From Poindextera sp041691315 (GTDB taxonomy: Bacteria > Pseudomonadota > Alphaproteobacteria > Caulobacterales > Caulobacteraceae), in NCBI GenBank assembly GCA_041691315.1, contig JBEPUW010000002.1, positions 62,001-126,000 of the forward strand: 64,000 bases of DNA, given 5' to 3'. A program made the position numbers and the translations under genes. This document shows positions 35,523 to 44,236 of this stretch, one piece after another (within the stretch, counting starts at the first letter, position 1; every line of letters begins with the position of its first letter). The notes under the pieces are model-generated. The model saw only the letters and a list, made by a program, of their open reading frames with translations, did not search any database and was not told the DNA's origin.

Positions 35523-37094
35523 GTGCCCCCAAAAGATCAAGACCCAAGCCGCTTCCGCAAAGAGCCAAGCCACGGCCTGGACGTGCGCCTTTGGTGGCGC
35601 CACGCCGTAATGCAGGGGGTCAATCATGCGGATGTGATGGCCAGGATCGCCGGCGAGAGCGGCTGGTCGCCTCGGTTCGCCTTCATGACTGTGATGTCGG
35701 CCGGGATAGCGGTCTTGGGCCTGCTGTTGTCATCGCCCGCGGTGGTGATCGGGGCGATGCTGATCTCGCCGCTGATGAACCCCATCCTTGGCTTCGGCTT
35801 TTCCCTCGCCACCTTCGATTTTTCCGAGACCCGGCGATCCCTGGTGGCGCTGGTGATCGGCGCGGTCCTCGCGGTCGCCTTCACCGCGCTGATCGTGCTT
35901 GTGTCTCCGCTCAAGGAGACGACGGCGGAAATACTGTCGCGAACCCGGCCGAACCTGTTTGATCTGCTGGTCGCCCTTTTCGCCGCGCTCGCCGGTACCT
36001 TCGCGATCATCAAGGGCCAGGGCGCCACGATCGTCGGCGTGGCGATCGCCACGGCGCTGATGCCGCCACTCGCGGTCGTCGGCTATGGCCTGGCCACCTG
36101 GAACTTGCCGGTCCTCGGCGGGGCGCTGGCTCTGTTCGTGACCAACTTCGTCACCATCGCGCTCGCGGCGACGGTCATGGCGCGCCTATACGGGTTCGGC
36201 AGTTCGATGTCCGGCCATCAGGGCTGGATACAGACCGGCCTGTTGCTTGGCGTGTTCGCCGCGCTCGCCGTGCCGCTCGGCATATCGCTGAGCCATATCG
36301 CCAGTGAAGCGGTGACCGTGACGGAGGTCAGGGCCTTCCTGGAGGATCAATTCGGCGCCCAGGCGCGGGTCACGCAGCTCGCCGTCGACTTCGACGCGAA
36401 GCCTCTGGCGGTCCACGCCGTGGTCATTGTCCCGCGCTCGAAATCGAAGGCCAGCAACGTTCTTCGGGCCGGGCTGGAGAAGAAACTCGGGACCTCCCTG
36501 ACGGTCCAGGTCGACCAGGTTCTGCTCGGATCGGCCACGAACGACCTTGAGACCCAGCGCGCCCAGTTGCAGGCCAGCGACAGTGCCGCGGCGGCCGCCA
36601 AGGCGGCCAGCGACCGGGTCGCAAAGGTGGTCGCACTGGCCGCCGGCGTGGCGCCGGACGCCGTGACCGTGGATCCGAACACGCTGCGGGCGCAGGCCGC
36701 CGCTGTTGCGCTGCCGGGCGCGGACCTTGAAGCCTATCGCGCCCTTGAGCTACGCGCCGCGGCTTCCGCGCCGACCTGGAAGATCGCGATCGTGCCGCCA
36801 CTCCAGCCGTTGCCCACCGTCAGGTTCGCCAGCGGTTCGGATGCGATCGACGACGCGGCGCGTGAGGCCGTACTGACATCGGCCTGGGCGGCGCGGCGGT
36901 GGAACAGCCTGAGGCTGAGCGTTCCTGGCCTGCCGCCGGTGGCCAAGGCCCCTCCAACCCACCCGCTGCTGGCCCAGCGCCGAGCGTTGGCCATCTCCCG
37001 AATCCTGGCTGACCAGGGTATGCAGTCTGTTCCGGCCCCAGCCGCAGGGCAGATCGCGCGCCTCTCGCTTGCCGCGTCCCCGACCGGGCCTTGA
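35523..37094 (+). CDS. DUF389 membrane protein with C-terminal OmpA-like segment
   Basis: The 523-residue protein has about seven membrane helices (residues 40-270) with the DUF389 core AVVIGAMLISPLMNPILGFG and IVGVAIATALMPPLAVVGYGLA. A soluble coiled-coil part follows. The last ~100 residues, VRFASGSDAIDDAAREAV and LLAQRRALAISRILADQGM, resemble an OmpA-type peptidoglycan-binding domain, though degenerate. GTG 35523 is the likely start. The family's role is unknown; the context suggests envelope or ion stress. Confidence 0.83.
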   Translation: MPPKDQDPSRFRKEPSHGLDVRLWWRHAVMQGVNHADVMARIAGESGWSPRFAFMTVMSAGIAVLGLLLSSPAVVIGAMLISPLMNPILGFGFSLATFDFSETRRSLVALVIGAVLAVAFTALIVLVSPLKETTAEILSRTRPNLFDLLVALFAALAGTFAIIKGQGATIVGVAIATALMPPLAVVGYGLATWNLPVLGGALALFVTNFVTIALAATVMARLYGFGSSMSGHQGWIQTGLLLGVFAALAVPLGISLSHIASEAVTVTEVRAFLEDQFGAQARVTQLAVDFDAKPLAVHAVVIVPRSKSKASNVLRAGLEKKLGTSLTVQVDQVLLGSATNDLETQRAQLQASDSAAAAAKAASDRVAKVVALAAGVAPDAVTVDPNTLRAQAAAVALPGADLEAYRALELRAAASAPTWKIAIVPPLQPLPTVRFASGSDAIDDAAREAVLTSAWAARRWNSLRLSVPGLPPVAKAPPTHPLLAQRRALAISRILADQGMQSVPAPAAGQIARLSLAASPTGP

Positions 37095-37208
37095 TCGAAG
37101 GCCCGGCAATGACGTCGACCGACCCGTTTTCGCGGCTTAAGTCCTTGCTCGCGCGTTGGCCTTTCGCCGGCGCCGCCCGACGACCGGTCAGCCTAGGGAT
37201 ATCGCTTC

Positions 37209-38420
37209 TTGCTGGTTACCGCTGTCGCCGCGATCGTCGCCTTAGTCGTCACCGCCGTGTTGATGTTCAGTCCGTTCACGCGGACCGACCGCTGGCGCGC
37301 CACGGTCACGCCGCTCGCCTCCATTATCGGCAGCGGATTTCTGATCTGTGGGCCACTCCTCGCGCGCGAATTCGGCGCCGCGGCGCTTCCGGCCATGGCC
37401 GTCCTGCTGCTCCTGGCCTATGCCGTCGGCGCGGTGGTTCGCTTCAATATCGTCCACGTCGAGGCGCACGCGGACACCGCCGAGTTCCACGACCCGATCG
37501 CCTGGCTCACCAGGGCCACGCAAGGCGTGTTGGCGATCGCCTACGCCATTTCGGTGGCCTATTACCTCAAGCTGTTGGCTGAATTCGTACTGAAGCCGCT
37601 GGCTGTACCCGATCGCTGGCATCTACTGGCGACCAACGGGCTGGTGACCACGATCATCCTGATCCTGGCCGCCCTGTCGTTCACGGGCGGCCTGCGCAGG
37701 GTCGAGCACCTGACCCACGGCAGCGTATCGATCAAGATCGGCGTCATCGCCGGTCTGCTGGCGGGCCTGGGGTTCTGGTGGCTGACGCACGCGGCGGCCA
37801 CGCCAGCGATGCCGCCGGTCCGCGTGTCGGCCGGCAGCATCGCCACCCTGCTTGGCCTGTTGATCACCGTCCAGGGATTCGAAACCTCCCGCTATCTCGG
37901 CCACAGCTATCCGAGAGCGCTGAGAATTGAGACCATGCGGCAGGCGCAGTGGATCTCATCGGTGATCTATCTCGTCTTCCTGGCCCTGCTGACGCCGTTC
38001 CTCGGTCGCGCGGCTCAGGCGCAGGGGGTGGCGGGCATACTGGACATCGTGGCGCTGGTGGCGGCGCCGATGATCGCGTTCGTGATGGTGGCGGCCGTCA
38101 CAAGTCAACTCAGCGCCGCGGTGGCCGATTCCGTCGGATCGGGCGGGCTGATGAGCGAACTCTCCAGGCGCCGGCTCAGCCCGCCCGTCGCCTTCGCCAT
38201 CGCCGGCGCACTTGCGCTGGGCGTGGTTTGGCTGACGGATCCCCTGCAGGTGGTCGCTCTGTCGTCGCGGGCATTCGCCTTGTACTACGCCTGCCAGTGC
38301 GCGTTAGGGCTGGTGGTCTGCGCCAGAACCGGCGCCGGATCGCGGCTTCAGCGGGCCGGAATGTTCGTCGTCGGTCTGATCTGCGTGGGGGCGACGCTGG
38401 TTGGGGCCGCCGCCGAATAG
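37209..38420 (+). CDS. APC-like permease (probable frameshift at N-terminus)
   Basis: The 403 residues visible in this frame contain about 11 membrane segments with APC-superfamily features (PLASIIGSGFLICGPLLARE, LLGLLITVQGFETSRYLG). The frame can only start at a weak TTG 37209. Upstream, ATG 37109 follows GAAGG and encodes MTSTDPFSRLKSLLARWPF..., which runs to about 37205 in another frame. One extra base (or two missing) near 37205 would join them into a 437-residue protein. Substrate unknown. It follows DUF389 closely (14-base gap to ATG 37109). Confidence 0.72.
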   Translation: MLVTAVAAIVALVVTAVLMFSPFTRTDRWRATVTPLASIIGSGFLICGPLLAREFGAAALPAMAVLLLLAYAVGAVVRFNIVHVEAHADTAEFHDPIAWLTRATQGVLAIAYAISVAYYLKLLAEFVLKPLAVPDRWHLLATNGLVTTIILILAALSFTGGLRRVEHLTHGSVSIKIGVIAGLLAGLGFWWLTHAAATPAMPPVRVSAGSIATLLGLLITVQGFETSRYLGHSYPRALRIETMRQAQWISSVIYLVFLALLTPFLGRAAQAQGVAGILDIVALVAAPMIAFVMVAAVTSQLSAAVADSVGSGGLMSELSRRRLSPPVAFAIAGALALGVVWLTDPLQVVALSSRAFALYYACQCALGLVVCARTGAGSRLQRAGMFVVGLICVGATLVGAAAE

Positions 38421-38510
38421 TTATAATATGATCGATCCCTCCACACCCCCAACTCAGCTTGCCGTTCAATTCATCGGACGTTGAGAAGTGACGCTGGCCC
38501 GTGGAAACTA

Positions 38511-38525
38511 AATCATAGCGTGATA
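38511..38525. promoter_or_regulatory. Candidate operator upstream of the ClC gene
   Basis: AATCATAGCGTGATA differs from TATCATAGCATGATA (before marR/CHRD2) at two of fifteen positions and keeps the imperfect inverted repeat. It lies 88 bases before the ClC start, so the MarR protein may regulate this gene. Confidence 0.45.
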
Positions 38526-38612
38526 TACGCCGGTTCGTGCGTCGAGATGCTGCTCGACGCGATGGCGCGCGTTCTCGCGCGACCTTAAGTTCGCCACCAT
38601 GGGATTTCGACC

Positions 38613-40418
38613 ATGACCGACGCGGCCGGCCGGGCAGACCTGACGCACGACGACGAAGGCCGTCGCCTGCCGTTGTCGCTGCTGTCGCTGCTGGCGCTGG
38701 CGCTCGGCGCCGTCACCGGGCTTGGCGCGGTGCTGTTCCGCGATCTGATCGGTCTGATCCACAACCTGATGTTCACCGGCCACGCAGTGGTCCACTACGA
38801 CGCCAACGTCTTCACCACGCCGGCGCCCTGGGGCGCGCTGGTGATGCTGGTGCCGGTGATCGGCGCGGTCGGCGTCACCTTTGTGGTCAGCAATTTCGCG
38901 CCCGAGGCCAAGGGCCACGGCGTTCCGGAAGTGATGGACGCCATCTATTTCAAAGGCGGGGTGATCCGGCCAGTGGTGGCGCTGGTCAAGTCGCTGGCCT
39001 CGGCCATCGCCATCGGCTCGGGCTCGTCCGTCGGACGGGAGGGGCCGATCATCCAGATCGGCTCGGCGCTGGGGTCGACGCTGGGGCAGATCGTGCGCAT
39101 GCCGGTCGGCCAGCGCATCGCCCTGGTCGCCGCCGGCGCCGGGGCCGGGATCGCGTCGACCTTCAACACCCCGATCGGCGGGGTGATGTTCGCCATCGAG
39201 CTGATGATGCCGGAGGTGAGCGTCGACACCTTCCTGCCGGTGGCGATCGCCACGGGCGCGGCGACCTTTGTCGGCCGCTGGTTCCTCGGCGACGCCCCGG
39301 CCTTCCGCGTACCGGCGCTGCAGGCCCTGAGCATCGGTCCGAGCGCGCTCATCGTACTGGTGCTGTTCGCGGTGCTGGGCGCCCTGACCGGTGTGGCCGC
39401 GGCGGGCTTCATCCACGGCCTGCACTTTTTCGAAGACCTCTTCGACCGCATCGGCGGCCGCTACATTCGCCACATGCTGGGCATGCTGCTGGTCGGCGTC
39501 CTGATGTACGTCCTCTTCATCAGCTTCGGTCAGTACTATGTCGACGGTGTCGGCTACGCGACCGTCCAGGCGATCCTGACCGGACAGCTTTCGACCTTCT
39601 GGCTGCTCGGGCTGCTGTTTCTGTGCAAGGCGCTGGCGACCGGGCTCAGCCTGGGGTCCGGATCGTCGGGCGGCATCTTCTCGCCGTCGCTGTTCATGGG
39701 CGCGGCGCTGGGCGGCGGCTTCGCGGCGCTCCTGAACGTGTTGGGTCTGCCGATCGCGCTCAGCGTGCCCGCCTTCGCCATGGTCGGCATGGGCGCCATG
39801 GTCGGCGGCGGGACCGGCGCGGTGATGACCGCCGTGGTCATGATCTTCGAAATGACCCTCGACTACTCGATCGTGATGCCGCTGATCGTCGCCGTGGCCA
39901 TGAGCCTTGGCGTGCGCCGGGTGCTGTCGCGCGAGACCATCTACACCCTGAAGCTGGTGCGGCGTGGCCAAGCTATCCCGAAGGCCTTGCACGCCAACAT
40001 GTTCCTGGTGAAGTCGGCGCGCCAGGTGATGGACCCCGACGTCCAGGTGCTGCCGGCCGAGTTCAGCTTCGACGACTATCTGCGCCAGCCGGAACACAGG
40101 GGGCGGCTGCGCTATGTGGTCGTCACCCAGAAGAGCCGGCTCTACGGCGTCATCCGGGTCAACACGGGGCTCAGGCGTGGCCTCGGGGCCACCAACACGG
40201 GCGTCACCCTGGGCGAGGTGGCCAGCCGCAACTTCGTCGTCGTGCCTGAAGACGATGTCGCCGCCGACGTTATCCGGCGGATCTGGCGCAAGGACGCCAT
40301 CATGGCCGTCGTTGTCCGCGGTCACGGCGTCCCGCGCGGCGGCGACGTCGCCGGGGTGATCACCAAGGAGCACGTCGCCGACTCCGTCGCCGACAGCATC
40401 AAAATCTATCCGCGCTAG
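38613..40418 (+). CDS. ClC-family chloride channel/exchanger with CBS domains
   Basis: The 601-residue protein has the ClC core: GSGSSVGREGP (gating glutamate in GREGP), GIASTFNTPIGGVMFAIE and GSGSSGGIFSPSLFMG. The C-terminal ~140 residues form two CBS domains (SARQVMDPDVQVLP... and ...RNFVVVPEDD). The core glutamates suggest a Cl-/H+ exchanger. A MarR-like operator lies upstream. Confidence 0.92.
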   Translation: MTDAAGRADLTHDDEGRRLPLSLLSLLALALGAVTGLGAVLFRDLIGLIHNLMFTGHAVVHYDANVFTTPAPWGALVMLVPVIGAVGVTFVVSNFAPEAKGHGVPEVMDAIYFKGGVIRPVVALVKSLASAIAIGSGSSVGREGPIIQIGSALGSTLGQIVRMPVGQRIALVAAGAGAGIASTFNTPIGGVMFAIELMMPEVSVDTFLPVAIATGAATFVGRWFLGDAPAFRVPALQALSIGPSALIVLVLFAVLGALTGVAAAGFIHGLHFFEDLFDRIGGRYIRHMLGMLLVGVLMYVLFISFGQYYVDGVGYATVQAILTGQLSTFWLLGLLFLCKALATGLSLGSGSSGGIFSPSLFMGAALGGGFAALLNVLGLPIALSVPAFAMVGMGAMVGGGTGAVMTAVVMIFEMTLDYSIVMPLIVAVAMSLGVRRVLSRETIYTLKLVRRGQAIPKALHANMFLVKSARQVMDPDVQVLPAEFSFDDYLRQPEHRGRLRYVVVTQKSRLYGVIRVNTGLRRGLGATNTGVTLGEVASRNFVVVPEDDVAADVIRRIWRKDAIMAVVVRGHGVPRGGDVAGVITKEHVADSVADSIKIYPR

Positions 40419-40443
40419 CTCTCATTGAGAGGACGAAACCGGC

Positions 40444-41631
40444 ATGAACATCGCCATATGCGGCGCCGGCATCGCCGGCCCAACGCTTGCCTTCTGGCTG
40501 CAGCGGTTCGGCCACGTTCCGACGCTGATCGAGGCGGCCCCGTCGCTGCGCACCGGCGGGTACATGATCGACTTCTGGGGCGTCGGCTACGATGTGGCCG
40601 AGCGGATGGGGATCAGGGCCGCCGTGCACGCGGCCAGCTACGACTTGCAGGAGGTCCGATACGTCGACGGCCGCGGCCGAACGGCCGGCAGCATTTCGGC
40701 TGAGACCATGCGTCGCGAGATTGGCGATCGGTTTTGCAGCCTTCCTCGCGGCGCGCTCGCTGAACAGATCTTCAACGCGATCGAACCCGCGGTAGAGACG
40801 CTATTTGGCGTGAGCGTCGCGGCCATCCGACAAGAGGCCGGCGGCGTCACCGTGTCTTTGACAGACGGCGGCGCCAGGGAATTCGACCTTCTGGTCGGCG
40901 CGGATGGCATGCACTCTCAGGTGCGCGGCCTGGCGTTCGGCCCGCAAGATCGGTTCGAGCGACCTATCGGATACCACGTCGCGGCCTTCGAGACGTCCGG
41001 CTATCGGCCGCGCGACGAGCTTGCTTACGTCAGCTACGGCTATCCGGGGCGCCAGATATCGCGCTTCGCGCAGCGCGACGATCGCACCATGTTCCTGTTT
41101 GTCTTTGCCTCCGAGCACATCAAGGGCGACGAGCCGAGAACCCCGGGTGATCGAACAACCTGCCTCCTCGACGTCTTCGCGGACGCACAGTGGGGGGAGT
41201 GGCCGTCGATCAGGGAAGCCCTCGGGTTGACCGGTGATCTCTATTTCGACCGCGTAAGCCAGATCGTGATGCCTGGCTGGAGCCAGGGGCGTGTGGCTCT
41301 GCTCGGCGATGCGGCCAGTTGCGTTTCCTTGGTCGCCGGCGAGGGGTCCGGCCTCGCGATGACGCAAGCCTATGTCCTTGCCGGAGAGCTCGCGGGGGCG
41401 GCGCCCGACCATGTCGCCGCCTTCGGTCTATATGAGGCCAAGCTGAGGAGATTTGTCGACGGCAAGCAGGCGTCCGCGCGCAAGTTTGCCAGCGCCTTCA
41501 CGCCCCGCACCGCCCTTGGTGTTTGGGCGCGAAACATGGCTACGAGAATGATGGCCATCCCCGGCGTGCCCAGTGTGCTCGTCGGCGCGCAAATGAAGGA
41601 CGCTTTCGAGCTGCCGTCCTACCCCGGATGA
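40444..41631 (+). CDS. FAD-dependent monooxygenase (PHBH / TetX-like)
   Basis: The 395-residue flavoprotein begins NIAICGAGIAGPTLAFWLQRFGH, the Rossmann dinucleotide motif. It has LVGADGMHSQVR near residue 155 and the second FAD motif VALLGDAASCVSLVAGEGSG near residue 285. It hydroxylates an aromatic or polycyclic substrate using NAD(P)H and oxygen. It follows the ClC gene by 26 bases. Substrate unknown. Confidence 0.88.
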   Translation: MNIAICGAGIAGPTLAFWLQRFGHVPTLIEAAPSLRTGGYMIDFWGVGYDVAERMGIRAAVHAASYDLQEVRYVDGRGRTAGSISAETMRREIGDRFCSLPRGALAEQIFNAIEPAVETLFGVSVAAIRQEAGGVTVSLTDGGAREFDLLVGADGMHSQVRGLAFGPQDRFERPIGYHVAAFETSGYRPRDELAYVSYGYPGRQISRFAQRDDRTMFLFVFASEHIKGDEPRTPGDRTTCLLDVFADAQWGEWPSIREALGLTGDLYFDRVSQIVMPGWSQGRVALLGDAASCVSLVAGEGSGLAMTQAYVLAGELAGAAPDHVAAFGLYEAKLRRFVDGKQASARKFASAFTPRTALGVWARNMATRMMAIPGVPSVLVGAQMKDAFELPSYPG

Positions 41632-41787
41632 AGACGTCGCCGCGCGGCTCCGGCGGTGGCGCCCGCGCCCGCATACCGGTTTCCGCGAGGGCTGAACGTC
41701 GTATCGGTTCGTGGGGGAAGGCGGAGACAGTTCAGGTAGCATCGCCTTGGCTTCTGATTCGCGGTTGATCGAAGGGGACAGGCGACC

Positions 41788-43158
41788 GTGCAAGATATCA
41801 TCGAGAAACCGGCCTCGCCGCTCCTGCAGTACCTCTGGGTCCTGCTCGCTGTGGCGGGCTTCGCCGCCGTATCCTACGGAGGCGGGGACCAGTTGCTGCA
41901 TCGGCTCGCGACGCTCGACGATGCGCCGACCGCGCCCATATTGGCCTCGCTGGTCCTGTTCGCGGTCTGCAGCTTCGCCAGTTTCTACACGGCGCGGGGA
42001 ACGGCGCTGCCGTCGTTCGTGGTGGCGATTGCGTTTGGCGTCGCGGGACACACGCTTTTTGGCCCGATCGTCGGAAATCCCCAGGTGCTTGCGTCGCTGG
42101 TCACTGGCAGCGCGGCGATCATCCTCTTCGGCGGCGGGCTGGAAATGCCCTTTCGGGACTTCCTGCGCCTGTTCGCCAAGATCGCGCTGCTTGCGTTTCC
42201 GGGTGTGTTGATTACGGGTTTCGCCTTCTCTTGGACGGTCGGCAGGCTAGGCCCCGTATTTGGATTCGCCATCGCCCCGGCGGTTGTGGTTCTGCTCGGC
42301 GCCATTCTCGCCTCGACCGACCCGGCGGCGATCATTCCGGTGCTCCAGAACGTCCGCTTCAAGCGGCGCGATCCGAAGGACATCGTGGTGGCGGAGAGCG
42401 CTCTGAACGACGTCGTCGGGACGCTGTTGACCTCGGCATTCCTGAAACTCTCGCTCGTCACGCTGACCGTCACCGCGGCCTATCAGGCGCTTGCGGCGAC
42501 AGGGACCTATCGCTTCCTGGCGGAACAGGTTGGGTTCGGGGTGCTGTTCGGGCTCGGTGGCTACGCGCTGCTGTGGCTGTTGACGCACATGAAGCGGGAA
42601 CACTCGGAACATTATGGCGCCGACCAGGTCTACTTCATTGCGACGCCCATCATTGCCTTCGTCGGGGCCGTCGCGTTCGGTGGCAGCGGTTTCCTCGCCG
42701 CATTTATCGCGGGACTGCTCTTCCACATCGAAGAGCACATGAAGGCGGCCGAGGCGTTCTTCGACCAGGTTGTGGACGGCGTCGCGAAGCCCATCATCTT
42801 CCTGCTGGTCGGAGCGCTGGTGAATGTCCACGCGCTGATCGTTTACGCCCCCGTCGGCATCGCGGCGGCGCTGGCCTTTATGTTGATCATACGACCGGCG
42901 ATGGTGTTCATCACCCTTGGGATCTACGGCCTGCTCCCGAAATGCTCAGGCGGTCTCAGCTTTCAGGAGCTGCTGTTCATCTCATTCGTCCGCGAGACCG
43001 GCGCGATCCCCGCCGTGCTGCTTGTGACGGCGGTCTCAAGCTTGAAGACGCCGGTCAACGGGCTCGTCGAAATTGGGATGTGGGTGATCCTGCTCACGCT
43101 GATCGTCGCGCCGCCACTCACGCCCTACGTCGCCCGCAGGCTGGGGCTCACCGAATAG
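41788..43158 (+). CDS. Na+/H+ antiporter, CPA1-type
   Basis: A 456-residue, about 12-segment membrane protein. The ion-binding region shows GAILASTDPAAIIPVLQ and IVVAESALNDVVGTLL. FIATPIIAFVGAVAFGGSG is another conserved helix. The start is GTG 41788, after AAGGGG. It is unlike the antiporter at 33741 in detail and is probably a separate paralogue. It exchanges monovalent cations for protons. Confidence 0.88.
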   Translation: MQDIIEKPASPLLQYLWVLLAVAGFAAVSYGGGDQLLHRLATLDDAPTAPILASLVLFAVCSFASFYTARGTALPSFVVAIAFGVAGHTLFGPIVGNPQVLASLVTGSAAIILFGGGLEMPFRDFLRLFAKIALLAFPGVLITGFAFSWTVGRLGPVFGFAIAPAVVVLLGAILASTDPAAIIPVLQNVRFKRRDPKDIVVAESALNDVVGTLLTSAFLKLSLVTLTVTAAYQALAATGTYRFLAEQVGFGVLFGLGGYALLWLLTHMKREHSEHYGADQVYFIATPIIAFVGAVAFGGSGFLAAFIAGLLFHIEEHMKAAEAFFDQVVDGVAKPIIFLLVGALVNVHALIVYAPVGIAAALAFMLIIRPAMVFITLGIYGLLPKCSGGLSFQELLFISFVRETGAIPAVLLVTAVSSLKTPVNGLVEIGMWVILLTLIVAPPLTPYVARRLGLTE

Positions 43159-43313
43159 CTGACGCTGACCCGCCGACGAAGCGGCAGGCCAGGCCCCCTT
43201 GATGACCGACGTCAGCCGTGCGTCTGTGAGTGGCTTGTGTCGAGTGAGGAGCACGGAAGCGCCGGTCTTCAAACCGTGGCCGGCGCGCTCGTTACGGATT
43301 TGGAGCGACGGAG

Positions 43314-43703
43314 ATGACGGCCGACCTCTGGGCCCTATTGGCAGCCCTGGTGCTGGCCGCGGTCCAGCTCACGCTGGCGAGCGTTCTGACGCTCCGCCAG
43401 CTCGGCGGGACCTGGGTCGCAGGGCCGCGCGATGAACACCGCGAGGTGACCGGAACCAGCGGTCGCTTTGTCCGAGCCCACCGCAACCTGCTTGAGATAT
43501 TTCCACAGTTCCTCGCGGCCCTGTTCCTGGTGCATGCGGCGTATGCGGCGGGCATGCTGTCGGTGGTCGGAGCCTGGATGTTCGTGATCGCTCGTCTCGT
43601 TTACGTTCCCGCGTACGCCTTTGCCCCTCCAGGAGCGCGCCCGATCTGTTGGCTCGCCGCGCAGCTCGGCATCTTTGTCATATTGGCCGACCTGTTCGTC
43701 TAA
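43314..43703 (+). CDS. MAPEG family membrane protein
   Basis: A 129-residue protein with four predicted membrane helices. RFVRAHRNLLEIFPQFLAALFL is the MAPEG hallmark (E..P.F glutathione-contact helix), followed by ARLVYVPAYAF. Bacterial MAPEG proteins may conjugate or reduce with glutathione. The context (glutathione transferase gene at 44237) agrees. The start is ATG 43314 after ACGGAG. Confidence 0.85.
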   Translation: MTADLWALLAALVLAAVQLTLASVLTLRQLGGTWVAGPRDEHREVTGTSGRFVRAHRNLLEIFPQFLAALFLVHAAYAAGMLSVVGAWMFVIARLVYVPAYAFAPPGARPICWLAAQLGIFVILADLFV

Positions 43704-43720
43704 ACAAAAAGTGCAGATCC

Positions 43721-44095
43721 CTAGCGGCCGCCGCCGGGGATGACTTCGAAGATCAGGCCGGCGGCGTTGGTGAGGATGAAGTCGCCGTCGCACTGCATCC
43801 AGGTGTAGCCGCGCGGCGGCTTGCGCAGATGGAACGGCTCGTAGTCGGTGATCAGCACAGCGCCCGCGTCCGGCGGCAGCACCTGGCCGGGCGACCAGCG
43901 GCCATAGCTCGGCTTGTACGGATGGCCGGGCCTGGATGCCGGCGGGGCGGGGCGGGCGGCGACTTGGGCCAGCGCCGCGCCCTGGTCGCCAGCGGCCGCG
44001 CCTTGCGCCAACCCGGCCACCGGCCAGAGCAGGCCCGCGGCCAGCGCCGCCGCCAGCAACGCGGATCGACCGTCTCTGGGGCCGGCAGGGTTCAA
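43721..44095 (-). CDS. RcnB-like periplasmic protein
   Basis: A 124-residue secreted protein. The C-terminus ITDYEPFHLRKPPRGYTWMQ and FILTNAAGLIFEVI matches the RcnB domain (YxxYxLxxPPxGYxWxR...DxxLxxxxTGxI). RcnB tunes nickel and cobalt export in Escherichia coli. I place the start at TTG 44095, with GAGGAG seven bases ahead and an immediate signal peptide (SALLAAALAAGLLWPVAGLAQG). ATG 44200 would add 35 hydrophilic residues before the signal. Confidence 0.75.
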   Translation of the reverse strand: MNPAGPRDGRSALLAAALAAGLLWPVAGLAQGAAAGDQGAALAQVAARPAPPASRPGHPYKPSYGRWSPGQVLPPDAGAVLITDYEPFHLRKPPRGYTWMQCDGDFILTNAAGLIFEVIPGGGR

Positions 44096-44236
44096 TTCCG
44101 CGCTCCTCTGGCGAGCACTGTAGGCGCGCGGCTCTGAACCTGGACTGAACACGTCTCGTCGGCGCATTTCGTCTTGCTCCGCGCCCAACGACGCCGCCAT
44201 GGTTCTACCCTAACGCGTCAGGGAGCCCGTTTCGTC

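Noticed and set aside
38508..40373. 621-residue open frame antisense to the ClC gene, rich in His, Asp and Arg
   Set aside because: It mirrors the ClC codon pattern on the opposite strand, has no recognisable domain and no ribosome-binding site; typical high-GC shadow.
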